A DNA stretch of 64,000 nt from Sphingobacterium hotanense (GTDB lineage: Bacteria; Bacteroidota; Bacteroidia; Sphingobacteriales; Sphingobacteriaceae). The stretch covers positions 2,232,001 to 2,296,000 of the forward strand of contig NZ_CP030848.1 in NCBI RefSeq assembly GCF_008274825.1. Direction: 5' to 3'. The notes beneath the pieces were generated by a model. The model was given only the letters and a program-made list of their open reading frames with translations. It was not told the DNA's origin and made no database searches. Positions 1 through 7,928 of the stretch are shown in pieces (position 1 is the stretch's first letter; each line of letters opens with the position of its first letter). A program made the position numbers and the translations under genes.

Positions 1-985
1 AATTGTTTGACGCTAGAAATCGACTTTTCGCGGTGTTGTTGATATAAGGATGTCCCGTTGCCGAGGTAATGGTCTCTTGTCGCAGCAGATTTTTTGGTAA
101 TGGATCTACGATTCGGCTATTTCGCTTAAAATCTGTATGGCCGATAAACATGCTGGATAGGTCTTTTCCCAAATTATTTCCATGTATACCATTTAGGCTT
201 TTAATATTCTTGTTTAAAAGCATTGCTGACAGTTCCAGATCATATTGTTCGGGAAGGCCTAAACCCAGAGTTGAGCGTCCCATGACTTTTAGGGTCGCCT
301 CGTCTTTTAACACCAGGTTGATGGCGATATCATCGCTCAATGTATTGTCTTGAAGCACTTTGTGGTGTATGTGACGTTGTAACACTTCGATATTTTCAAT
401 AATTTTATTGGGGATGGTCTTGCTTCCGAATTCATACTTTTCGTCTAACAGGTTGCTTCCATCGAGATAGATGGCGGTAATCTCCTTTCCATTAAAGCTT
501 ATTTTCCCAGACTCTGCCACATGCATGCCGGGCATACGTGCCAGAACATCTTCGATCGTACGATCTTCATTTCTGGCAAATGAATCAACTTTAAATACCA
601 AAGTATCGCCATTCGCTCTTAACCTTTGCGATCGTTTGATATCCAGGGCTTGAATTTCGGTAGATTTAGGTTGGAGGATAAATTTATACGTTGTCTTATC
701 TTCCGATAGCCGTGTTTTAGTCGGTTGAAAAGATAAGTGGCTAGTTTCCAAATGAAGCTGACTTATATTGATGTTTTCTGGAATTTTGATAATAAAATAA
801 CCGCTATTGTCGCTATTGCTATAAGCAAGTACCTTAGAGCCTGAGGTAAGCCTTATATAAACCGAGGGTATAGGTTTACCGTCCGAAAGGATATAGCCGT
901 CTATATTTTCGGTTTGTGCAGTGATTTGTTTGGATAAGAACAGCATTATTGCAATTAAGATCTTCTTGAACAAGGAGGCTATCAT
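1..985 (-). CDS. Outer-membrane beta-barrel protein with carboxypeptidase-like regulatory domain (3' end outside window)
   Basis: The reverse strand is open from an ATG at 985 to the left edge (328 codons), so only the N-terminal part is visible. It begins with a signal peptide ending near ITAQ. A CarboxypepD_reg-like beta-sandwich follows (residues about 27-105). Then comes a plug-like stretch containing RTIEDVLARMPGM and ITAIYLDGSNLL, as in TonB-dependent-receptor-like barrel proteins of Bacteroidota that often accompany small secreted partners. The start codon overlaps the stop of the upstream 61-aa gene (ATGA), which suggests translational coupling. The family is clear; the transported or bound substrate is not. 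It may be a SusC/RagA relative or a non-transporting barrel. Confidence 0.75.
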   Translation of the reverse strand, partial: MIASLFKKILIAIMLFLSKQITAQTENIDGYILSDGKPIPSVYIRLTSGSKVLAYSNSDNSGYFIIKIPENINISQLHLETSHLSFQPTKTRLSEDKTTYKFILQPKSTEIQALDIKRSQRLRANGDTLVFKVDSFARNEDRTIEDVLARMPGMHVAESGKISFNGKEITAIYLDGSNLLDEKYEFGSKTIPNKIIENIEVLQRHIHHKVLQDNTLSDDIAINLVLKDEATLKVMGRSTLGLGLPEQYDLELSAMLLNKNIKSLNGIHGNNLGKDLSSMFIGHTDFKRNSRIVDPLPKNLLRQETITSATGHPYINNTAKSRFLASNN

Positions 986-1167
986 GGCGCTATTTCAAAT
1001 GGTCGATGGTAAGATTTTCTTAGCGGCTGGATAATTTTGTTCGTATCATCGACAAAGGTCATTTGATAGGATTCCCTGAATGGAGAAGTCTCATTTGGTT
1101 GGGCATTCGCCTGTCCTGAATACAGGAAAAAGATGGAGCCCAGCAATGTAAAGATTTGCTGTTTCAT
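982..1167 (-). CDS. Small secreted peptide (61 aa) coupled to the barrel gene
   Basis: A 61-residue protein with an apparent signal peptide (MKQQIFTLLGSIFFLYSG, cleavage after QANA) leaving about 38 mature residues rich in polar and basic positions. Its TGA stop overlaps the ATG of the following barrel gene by the ATGA arrangement, so both are probably read from one transcript. I do not recognise a family. It may be a remnant of a GLPGLI-type protein, which often precedes such barrels, or a genuine small periplasmic or surface partner. It is accepted because the signal peptide, the coupling and the shared strand agree. Confidence 0.5.
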   Translation of the reverse strand: MKQQIFTLLGSIFFLYSGQANAQPNETSPFRESYQMTFVDDTNKIIQPLRKSYHRPFEIAP

Positions 1168-1439
1168 TTTTCTTGGTTATCTATAATTGGCTCCAACCCC
1201 GATAGGTGGGTTTCAGGGTTAATCAAATATAATTAATCTACAGTTAATTTTATTAATAATAATACCGAATGTAATCGCATGTAGTAGCTAAGTAGTATGT
1301 TGAGTAGAGTATTGCTGCCGACGTTGGCTAGGATTACTTCTTATCATACATCAATTTACAGGTTCGCAATTCTGCGCATTTTTGTATAACAAATCACAAC
1401 AATAGAATAATAAGTTGTTTAAATAGAAAAGGAGTTATC

Positions 1440-2378
1440 ATGGAAAATAAAGTATTAGGGTTACATCACATCACGGCTATCGCAAATCTTGCGCAGCGTA
1501 ATTATGATTTTTATACCAAGGTATTGGGTTTAAGGATGGTGAAAAAAACCGTCAATTTTGATGATCCCGGCACCTATCATTTTTACTATGGAGATGAGAA
1601 GGGTTCAGCAGGAACCATACTGACCTTTTTCCCTTGGGAGGGTATCGGACGCGGTCGCAATGGGGTTGGTATGGCGACAGAGATTGCATATTCTGTTCCT
1701 GAAGGCAGTTTGGACTTTTGGACTGAACGTTTCGGTGAAAACAATGTGTTGACAGGAGAGGTTGTTGAGCGTTTCGGTGAATTATACTATCCATTCTTAG
1801 ATCCGGATGGATTGAATTTATCCTTAGTAGTTCCAAAAGCTGGCGACACGAGAACGGGCTGGACCACGAAGGAAGTGACACAGGAGGTAGCAAGCAAAGG
1901 CTTTCATAATACGACTTTAACTTTGAGAGAACTGGAACCAACAGCAAAGGTCTTAACTGATTTATTGGGTTATCAGCAAGTGGCTGAAGAGGGCAATCGC
2001 TATCGCTTTGCTACAGACACGGTAGATTCCGCAAATATCATTGATATTTTGATTGATCCGAATGCTGGCCGGGCAATCAATACGGCCGGGACCAATCATC
2101 ATATTGCTTTTCGCGTTAAGAACGATGAGGATCAATTGGAGTTGCGTGAAAGAATCATGAGAGCCGGCTTACAAATAACTCCGCAGATTGACCGTGACTA
2201 CTTCCATTCGCTTTATTTCCGCGAACCAGGAGGTGTGTTATTTGAAATTGCGACAGAGAATCCGGGCTTTGATGTAGATGAGCCGCTAGATTCTTTAGGA
2301 TCTGCGTTGAAATTGCCTAGACAATATGAAGGCAGCCGCACAGAGATCGAAAAAGTATTGCCACAATTGGAAGGATAA
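1440..2378 (+). CDS. Ring-cleaving dioxygenase, VOC family (MhqO-like)
   Basis: 312-aa protein made of two vicinal-oxygen-chelate modules (about residues 5-125 and 150-285). It starts with the typical GLHHITAIA strand. Candidate metal ligands are the first-module His9/His10, the second-module His in TNHHIAFRV, and the Glu in LFEIATENPGF. Length and sequence fit the MhqA/MhqO group, which opens hydroquinone or catechol rings in Firmicutes and is common in Bacteroidota. It has a good ribosome site (AAGGAG seven bases before ATG). The hydrolase 18 bp downstream completes the usual pair. The true substrate is inferred. No MhqR-like repressor is seen next to it. Confidence 0.85.
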   Translation: MENKVLGLHHITAIANLAQRNYDFYTKVLGLRMVKKTVNFDDPGTYHFYYGDEKGSAGTILTFFPWEGIGRGRNGVGMATEIAYSVPEGSLDFWTERFGENNVLTGEVVERFGELYYPFLDPDGLNLSLVVPKAGDTRTGWTTKEVTQEVASKGFHNTTLTLRELEPTAKVLTDLLGYQQVAEEGNRYRFATDTVDSANIIDILIDPNAGRAINTAGTNHHIAFRVKNDEDQLELRERIMRAGLQITPQIDRDYFHSLYFREPGGVLFEIATENPGFDVDEPLDSLGSALKLPRQYEGSRTEIEKVLPQLEG

Positions 2379-2396
2379 TTAGAAAAGGAAAACGAT

Positions 2397-3014
2397 ATGC
2401 ATCAAAGAAATATATTACAGGCAGGGAATACTAGCAATGCAAAGAAAGCTTTGATAATGCTACATGGTAGAGGAGGTTCGGCACAGGATATTTTATCCCT
2501 TGCCGAGCATCTGAACGTCGCGGATTACCTGTTGTTGGCACCACAAGCGACAAACCATACTTGGTATCCGCATTCTTTTATGGCGGAGGTTGCTTCGAAT
2601 CAGCCTTATCTGGATTCAGCTTTGGCGTTGGTGGCCGAAACGGTTAAGGAAGCGGAAGCTCAGGGTATACGAGCGGAGAACATCTATTTCCTAGGCTTCT
2701 CGCAAGGCGCCTGTTTGACCCTAGAGTATGTAGCACGCAATGCTCAACGTTACGGCGGAGCTGTAGCCTTCACCGGTGGCCTGATCGGCGATGAAATCTA
2801 TAAGGAGAACTACCAAGGAGATTTCGCCGGAACACCAATCTTTATCGGAACCAGCGACCCCGACTTCCATGTCCCCGTAAGCCGTGTGCAAGAAAGTACA
2901 AAGCTGCTGGAAGAAATGGGCGCCGAAGTAACTGAAAAGATTTATGCGGGAATGCCGCATACGATTGTCTCGGATGAGATTGAGGTTGCTAATAGGGTTG
3001 TTTTTAGATATTAG
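2397..3014 (+). CDS. Alpha/beta hydrolase, phospholipase/carboxylesterase type (MhqD-like)
   Basis: 205-aa single-domain alpha/beta hydrolase. The oxyanion region is LHGRGGSAQD. The nucleophile elbow GFSQG places Ser102, with Asp154 (in TSDPDF) and His188 (in GMPHTI) completing the triad. No signal peptide is present, so it is cytoplasmic. It follows the ring-cleaving dioxygenase by 18 bp with its own AAAAGGAAA ribosome site, so the two form an operon. In the mhq systems this combination is linked to removal of quinones or catechols; here that role is inferred from the pairing only. Confidence 0.85.
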   Translation: MHQRNILQAGNTSNAKKALIMLHGRGGSAQDILSLAEHLNVADYLLLAPQATNHTWYPHSFMAEVASNQPYLDSALALVAETVKEAEAQGIRAENIYFLGFSQGACLTLEYVARNAQRYGGAVAFTGGLIGDEIYKENYQGDFAGTPIFIGTSDPDFHVPVSRVQESTKLLEEMGAEVTEKIYAGMPHTIVSDEIEVANRVVFRY

Positions 3015-3093
3015 ATCTGAGACATTAGATTTTAGACGTAAGATTTTAGACGTTAGGTTATTTGAGTTTGAACGATTGGGATAGACAGAAAAT

Positions 3094-3360
3094 GAGTTTG
3101 TCTTGAATCAGGAAAGGAAGGATTTAGGGATGGATAAGATCAGGTATATCATCTTATGTCTGATATCTAACATCTAGTCTGGACGAAGAAAGGAGGATAA
3201 GATGAGTAGGATCCTGTTTCTCCCTAAACCCTTCCTTTCCTGGTTCAAGACAAATTTTCGCTTCCTTTCCTGCTTCAATACAAACTTTTCCTTCCTTTCT
3301 TGGTTCAATGCAAACTTTTCCTTCCTTTGTCAGTTCAAAGACTCTAATGTCTCAAATCTA
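3094..3360. repeat. Dispersed intergenic repeat cluster
   Basis: This gene-free stretch carries one forward variant of the dispersed element (TTGAATCAGGAAAGGAAGGAT, about 3101) and, from 3228 to 3340, four successive reverse-strand copies or variants of the type CCTTCCTTTCCTGGTTCAA. One copy (3236-3248) is a perfect match to the 13-mer TTGAACCAGGAAA on the minus strand. The cluster is bordered by AT-rich motifs resembling AGACATTAGATTTTAGA in inverted orientation near 3014-3050 and 3346-3376. The same elements recur at 27.0, 28.6 and 56.9 kb. No coding capacity is seen. Confidence 0.8.
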
Positions 3361-3380
3361 ATATCTAAAATCTAATTTGC

Positions 3381-3388
3381 TATCTTTG
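3381..3388 (+). promoter_or_regulatory. Putative -7 element of the mnmE promoter
   Basis: TATCTTTG fits the Bacteroidota -7 consensus TAnnTTTG and lies only five bases before the ATG of mnmE, implying a very short or absent leader. I found no convincing TTTG box 19-21 bases further upstream, so the call rests on the -7 box alone. Confidence 0.45.
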
Positions 3389-3393
3389 CCCCC

Positions 3394-4767
3394 ATGTCAT
3401 TTACGCATTCTCAAGATACAATTGTCGCGCTGGCGACTTCTCCAGGGGTTAATGGTGCTATTGCTGTGATTCGTTTGTCGGGTCCGGAGGCAGTGGCTAT
3501 TACGGACTCTGTTTTTAAGGGGAAGGATTTGAGCAAGCAGGCTTCGCATACGATCCACTTTGGAACTATTCGTGATGGGGATCAGGTGATTGATGAGGTT
3601 CTTGTTTCTTTATTTATTGCGCCACACTCGTATACGAAGGAGAATGTTGTGGAGATTTCTACGCATAACTCGAAGTATATTATCGAGCGTATCTTGACGT
3701 TGCTGATGAAGAAAGGGGCGAGGGCGGCGAAGGCGGGGGAGTTTACTCTTCGTGCTTTCTTGAATGGCGGATTGGATTTGTCGCAGGCGGAAGCAGTGGC
3801 GGATCTGATTGCTTCGAATTCTGCAGCATCGCATCAGATTGCTATGCAGCAGATGCGTGGTGGTTTCTCAAATCAGTTGAAGCAGCTGCGTGAGGATCTG
3901 GTGCACTTTGCGTCTTTGATCGAGCTGGAATTGGATTTCGCGGAAGAGGATGTGGAGTTCGCTAATCGCGATCAATTGCGGATTCTGATCGAGAAGATCT
4001 ATCAGGTGATCGGGCGTTTGATTCAATCGTTTGAGCAGGGGAATGTGTTGAAGAACGGTGTGCCGGTGGTTATTGCTGGAAAGCCAAATGTGGGGAAATC
4101 GACACTGTTGAATGCTTTATTGAATGAGGAACGTGCTATTGTATCGGATATTGCTGGTACGACACGTGATACGATTGAAGATGAGATCAATATACATGGC
4201 GTTACTTTCCGTTTTATAGATACGGCCGGGATTCGCCAGACGGAAGATTTGATTGAAGCGAAAGGAGTGGAGCGGACAATGGAGAAGATGAAGCAGGCAC
4301 GCTTGATTATCTATCTTTTTGACCCTACGCAGGATCATATTGCTGCCGTACAGCAGCAGATTAAGGAAGTGGAAGTTCTCAATATTCCATTTGTGACGAT
4401 TATTAATAAAAGCGATCTTCTCTCCGAAGATCAACGCGCTGAATATGCAGTGCTAAACCCAATTTATATTTCCGCAAAACAACAGCAGGGTATCGAAGGG
4501 CTGAAAGACGAGTTGCTGAATCAGGTGAATCTGTCGCAGATTAATACGGATGATACGATTGTGACGAATATTCGTCATCTGGAAGCTTTGCAGCATACTC
4601 GAGAGGCTCTGGAGAAGGTGTTGTTCGGGATTGATAATCCGATTACATCGGATTTCCTAGCGATGGATATAAGGCAAGCGCTACATCATTTGGGTGAGAT
4701 TACCGGGACGGTTACTACGGACGATTTGCTGGAGAATATATTTAGTAAGTTTTGTATCGGGAAGTAA
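3394..4767 (+). CDS. mnmE: tRNA uridine-5-carboxymethylaminomethyl modification GTPase MnmE
   Basis: 457-aa protein with the full MnmE layout. The N-terminal tetrahydrofolate-binding domain starts DTIVALATSPGVNGAIAVIRLSG. A helical domain surrounds an inserted G domain with P-loop GKPNVGKS (residues 229-236), G2/G3 motifs around GTTRDT and DTAGI, and NKSD as G4. The C-terminus is the diagnostic CIGK, whose cysteine is needed for modification. With MnmG it installs the cmnm5 group on wobble uridine of certain tRNAs in the cytoplasm. The gene stands alone between repeats and an uncharacterised secreted protein. Full length, no anomalies. Confidence 0.97.
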   Translation: MSFTHSQDTIVALATSPGVNGAIAVIRLSGPEAVAITDSVFKGKDLSKQASHTIHFGTIRDGDQVIDEVLVSLFIAPHSYTKENVVEISTHNSKYIIERILTLLMKKGARAAKAGEFTLRAFLNGGLDLSQAEAVADLIASNSAASHQIAMQQMRGGFSNQLKQLREDLVHFASLIELELDFAEEDVEFANRDQLRILIEKIYQVIGRLIQSFEQGNVLKNGVPVVIAGKPNVGKSTLLNALLNEERAIVSDIAGTTRDTIEDEINIHGVTFRFIDTAGIRQTEDLIEAKGVERTMEKMKQARLIIYLFDPTQDHIAAVQQQIKEVEVLNIPFVTIINKSDLLSEDQRAEYAVLNPIYISAKQQQGIEGLKDELLNQVNLSQINTDDTIVTNIRHLEALQHTREALEKVLFGIDNPITSDFLAMDIRQALHHLGEITGTVTTDDLLENIFSKFCIGK

Positions 4768-5047
4768 CCACTTCACACACTTTTTCACGAAAGCACTTGT
4801 TTTATAGCTTATTTGGTAGTTGTAAGGGTCGGAGGGAATTGTAAGAAGAATTTAATACAGATAGATAATAACCTGTTATGTCCTTTGGATTATATAGATA
4901 TCGAGCAATTAAAACAAAAATTAGGCAAGATCAAATTCAAGAGGCGCGACAAGACAAATGCCGTTTTGGAATTAACGTGGAGCTAAAGACATAATTTTTC
5001 ATCATAGTTTAGTCGACTTCTCAACGATTAAAAGTTATATTAGTTAT

Positions 5048-5578
5048 ATGCGAGAAAAGAGATTTATACTTTCTGTTTGTTTTCTTATAATACTCTTTTG
5101 CAAAATCGGTTCCGCTCAATCGCTGCAAGTTGGGGTATTTAACGTAAATGGGGTAGTGTATAAGGTAGATAAGATAGCAAATAACACGGATACTGTCGTA
5201 ATACCAAGAGATCTGGTTCTTCAACCTGATAATCCTATAACAGTAAATGGTATTCCAACTGAAATATTAATCGAAGGGATAATAGTCAACCGTGACGATG
5301 GTTGGTTTAAATATGCAAAAGAGACTCATTCAGCTTCCAGAATTAGCCAATTAAAAGCTAATAACGATTGGATCAGATTTCATTATTGGTTAAAAAGTGA
5401 CGGAACTTGTTATTATGGTTCGTTTAATCTCAAAAACGCTTCGAGTCTTACGATAACTGAAATAGCAAAGATGTATATGCATATCAAATCTAATTTTAAA
5501 CCTTTTCTTATGAGCCCTGATGCACGACATTTGCAGCTCAATTCGATTCCAGTAGATGGCGGAATACAAGATTTCTAA
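5048..5578 (+). CDS. Uncharacterised secreted protein (176 aa)
   Basis: Begins with a clear signal peptide (hydrophobic FILSVCFLIILFC, cleavage after GSAQ). The mature part of about 150 residues is predicted mainly beta, with scattered aromatic residues and a lone Cys near residue 122. No catalytic motif or family is recognised. It stands alone, with about 280 bp of unassigned sequence before it and a decayed gene on the other strand after it. It could be a lineage-specific periplasmic protein. Confidence 0.6.
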   Translation: MREKRFILSVCFLIILFCKIGSAQSLQVGVFNVNGVVYKVDKIANNTDTVVIPRDLVLQPDNPITVNGIPTEILIEGIIVNRDDGWFKYAKETHSASRISQLKANNDWIRFHYWLKSDGTCYYGSFNLKNASSLTITEIAKMYMHIKSNFKPFLMSPDARHLQLNSIPVDGGIQDF

Positions 5579-5619
5579 TCATATTATTTGAGACAAGCAG
5601 CACTAATCAAGGACTTTAC

Positions 5620-5870
5620 TTATTTCAAATAAATATTCTGTAGTTGATGTAGGTATTTGATCTTTTCATTCGACCAAATACAGGTCCTGTAACCAATATG
5701 TCCGTCCAAGTTGATTGTAAAACTTGCTTTTTTTACAAGTGAAATACCTAGTACCAATTTAATCGGCAAACCCACACTCCAACATCACCTCTTCTGACAA
5801 AGGGATGGGTTGAAGTTTAGCTAAATCTATCAATGGGCATAACCCTCTAACACCACGTTTTCGGTTTTAA
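5620..5870 (-). pseudogene. Decayed gene of a Bacteroidota accessory family (PIPL..E / HQLQN motifs)
   Basis: Two reverse-strand fragments in different frames resemble one common family. The upstream fragment reads LIDLAKLQPIPLSEEVMLECGF. The downstream fragment ends KIKYLHQLQNIYLK, like the recurrent PIPLTEE..L.K.GF ... Y.HQLQN.YF C-terminus of short phage- or plasmid-associated proteins in Bacteroidota. A stop after GFAD and a frame change separate them, and no start codon is visible. I therefore read it as a broken remnant. The family resemblance is from memory and was not searched. Confidence 0.4.
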
Positions 5871-5994
5871 CTACTAAAACCTTAAGTATGCTTTCGTTCA
5901 ACTAAACTTGGTTTCCAATTTTTTATTCCCTACTATCTAATATATTGTTCTTATTTCTAATTGTTATTGCTACATTTGATTATAAACTAACTTT

Positions 5995-6225
5995 ATGAAT
6001 CTGCTATTTTTAAATATTGGAATACAGGAAGTCATCTTATTGTCGATGTTGATTCCAACAATTTTTTACCTATACTCTTTTTACAGGTTAGTTGTATCAA
6101 GGAATATTAATGCAAATGAGAAATTGTTGTGGATTGTTGCATTTCTAGTATTTAACCTCCTTGGGGCTATAGCATATTGGATTTGGGATTATAGTAATAA
6201 TCGTGTTAGATCCTCTCGATACTAG
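5995..6225 (+). CDS. PLDc_N-like two-helix membrane protein (76 aa)
   Basis: Small protein with two hydrophobic helices (about residues 10-34 and 44-66). The second carries the W-I-V-A-F-L-V-F-N-L-L-G-A-I-A-Y-W-I pattern, the signature of the phospholipase-D-nuclease N-terminal family, followed by a short basic tail. Stand-alone copies of this domain are common small inner-membrane proteins of unknown role in Bacteroidota. Confidence 0.65.
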   Translation: MNLLFLNIGIQEVILLSMLIPTIFYLYSFYRLVVSRNINANEKLLWIVAFLVFNLLGAIAYWIWDYSNNRVRSSRY

Positions 6226-6287
6226 CTCCCATTTTCTACTTTCTTAATGCCTCTTGAACTTTCGGCTAACTAACTAAAAACTTAACC

Positions 6288-6428
6288 ATGTTAAACGTAA
6301 TTTTAGCGTTATGCTTAATGTCAGTTGGGATAATCTTATCGAGAAGGGATGATAAAACGTTGAGGGTAACTGGATATATCATAAATGTTTTTTCGATTTT
6401 CCTAGTGCTTTACACGTTTTTAGGATAG
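6288..6428 (+). CDS. Small two-helix membrane protein (46 aa)
   Basis: An ATG at 6288 opens a 46-codon frame encoding MLNVILALCLMSVGIILSRRDDK, then a second hydrophobic segment (ITGY-type to FLVLYTFLG). Two predicted membrane helices flank a short charged loop (SRRDDKTL). It lies 62 bp after the PLDc_N-like gene on the same strand and before a terminator hairpin, so it could be the last gene of a two-gene unit. No family is recognised. Confidence 0.4.
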   Translation: MLNVILALCLMSVGIILSRRDDKTLRVTGYIINVFSIFLVLYTFLG

Positions 6429-6467
6429 GATAATTCCCGAAGATTGGAGAAGCGGATTAAGAAAAAA

Positions 6468-6496
6468 GCAGGTCCGAAAACCTGCATATAATTTTT
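6468..6496 (+). terminator. Rho-independent-type terminator
   Basis: GCAGGT and ACCTGC (6468-6473 and 6480-6485) form a six-bp stem over a CCGAAA loop, followed after a short gap by a run of six T. It lies just past the 46-aa gene on the plus strand. Confidence 0.55.
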
Positions 6497-6673
6497 TAAT
6501 CTATTTTACCAATAGCTATTCGCCCCAAACCATTTACAGATACTTCGATTGTGTAGCTATCAAGCACGACTAGGTATTTACAGTATTTCTGTTTTCCCAT
6601 AATCTTATATCCTACATTTCCTTAATCAATGCTACAGCACTTTCTTTATTCCGCTCGGTGGTCTGTTGGCAGG

Positions 6674-7084
6674 TTATTTGGGTCTCATAAAATGAAGGGG
6701 ATACGGTTCTTGTTCTCCGAATCTTGATTGAATCATCAATGTTGTCTCATCTAACTTTAAAATATCAAAATCCAAAATAGCATTACCTTCGTATATTATC
6801 GTCAATGTTTTGTTATCTTCAGATAACGAATACTTAAATTTTACTGCAGCCTCATCATCCCAGGCTGTAATAGCTCCACCCCATTTCGTATCCAATCTTA
6901 TCCCAGTAATCGCTAGCTCTGATTTTCCAAAATTGAATGACTTCTTCTTCAAATGTAAAATCGGCGCAGCGTAAATTAAATCCCATTCTCCTAGTATTTG
7001 AGATTTGCTGTCAATGTGATTTTCATTTTTAGAACAAGACCCTAGTACGACAATAATAAAAATAGAATAGATTAATTTTTTCAT
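6674..7084 (-). CDS. Small lipoprotein, lipocalin-like fold suspected (136 aa)
   Basis: The start is placed at 7084 because residues from MKKLIYSIFIIVVLGSC form a lipoprotein signal with lipobox LGSC; an in-frame upstream ATG would bury it. The mature part opens with ILGEWDLIYAAPI, the common beginning of short lipocalin-like domains (DUF4488/5004-type) that measure about 120 residues. It continues with alternating beta strands, ending PLHFMRPK. Probably anchored in a periplasm-facing membrane. Function unknown, no operon partner. Confidence 0.6.
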   Translation of the reverse strand: MKKLIYSIFIIVVLGSCSKNENHIDSKSQILGEWDLIYAAPILHLKKKSFNFGKSELAITGIRLDTKWGGAITAWDDEAAVKFKYSLSEDNKTLTIIYEGNAILDFDILKLDETTLMIQSRFGEQEPYPLHFMRPK

Positions 7085-7732
7085 TCTGTTTATAAGTTGG
7101 TTCTTATAAATATAATAAAGAAATTGCCTAGTCGGAAATTTTAAAAAAAGCGTGAACACATTTTAAATGTCAATTTTCAGGAGTTATGAGAATACTCTTA
7201 TATTTATTTTTCAGAGCTTAACTTAAGCATATGTAAATTAGGGTGTGAAATCTAGCACACTATATTAACTTCAAATCTCTCCATTCCCACATATCAACGA
7301 TCTTAAGAAGAATTTTAATTTGCCCTCTCAAAACCGCTTACCGAAGTCCACGAATCCTTTCTAAATATTAGTTAATGACTTGATAATCAACGACTAAATA
7401 CTAGGTTTTTTTTCACAATCCATCATTCTCCCAGATATCGACTAAATTCTTGAACTAGTCAAAATTCGCATGTATTTACGATTCAACTATTTACAATCGT
7501 GATGTATCGTAAAAGTTAATATTACGTTTCCTGAATATACATAAATTGTCAATTATTGATATTAGTTAGCTTTGTAGACTCAATTCTACAAATATTTCCA
7601 AAAGAAACGCCTTACTAAATATTACTAATAAGACAATATATTAACTAAATAATTTTGTTGAATCATTTCGTATCGGTTTTGCGGACCGCAAATTCTGGTG
7701 GAAAAACTTGGGTAAAACATCAACAGGAGAAA
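7085..7732. other. AT-rich intergenic region
   Basis: About 650 bp between the divergent small lipoprotein and the peptide gene. I see no RNA gene and no convincing coding frame. The only supported site is the promoter-like pair near 7546-7574. Confidence 0.5.
7546..7574 (+). promoter_or_regulatory. Putative promoter of the peptide/fimbrillin-like operon
   Basis: TAGCTTTG at 7567-7574 fits the Bacteroidota -7 box TAnnTTTG; a TTG at 7546-7548 lies 18 bases upstream, close to the usual 19-21. It would give a leader of about 150 nt before the 55-aa gene at 7733. Confidence 0.45.
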
Positions 7733-7900
7733 ATGAAAAAACAATACTTAAAACCAACAGTCTGGATGGATGAAATTCAGATGGAAGAGGGCATCGCTGC
7801 AACATCAGCTAATACGCGACCTCAGGATGAGATGAACACGATCAGCGAGGAATGGCATCAGGAAGAAGATCAGAACAAAGAATTCGATTGGAACTTTTAA
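7733..7900 (+). CDS. Short acidic peptide preceding fimbrillin-like lipoprotein (55 aa)
   Basis: The chosen ATG at 7733 has a strong AGGAGA ribosome site six bases upstream; a longer frame from 7655 lacks one. The product starts MKKQYLKPTVWMDEIQMEEG and continues with a highly acidic, glutamate/asparagine-rich tail ending EFDWNF, with no signal peptide or membrane helix. Similar short MKK-x-Y-x-x-P-x openings occur in tiny genes placed directly before fimbrillin or surface-lipoprotein genes in Bacteroidales. The following lipoprotein gene starts 29 bp downstream, so they are probably co-transcribed. Role unknown. Confidence 0.55.
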   Translation: MKKQYLKPTVWMDEIQMEEGIAATSANTRPQDEMNTISEEWHQEEDQNKEFDWNF

Positions 7901-7928
7901 CATCCTCAAGGAACACAAAGAAAAAAAC

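Noticed and set aside
1552..1947. Minus-strand frame of 131 codons
   Set aside because: Antisense shadow of the ring-cleaving dioxygenase gene.
4878..4994. Plus-strand 38-codon frame and an overlapping C-terminal-like fragment ending LELTWS
   Set aside because: Two competing frames in an AT-rich gap, neither with a ribosome site; could be a gene remnant but cannot be supported.
6496..6600. Minus-strand 34-codon frame (MGKQKYCKYLVVLDSYTIEV)
   Set aside because: Looks protein-like, but it is very short, has no clear ribosome site and has no neighbour support.
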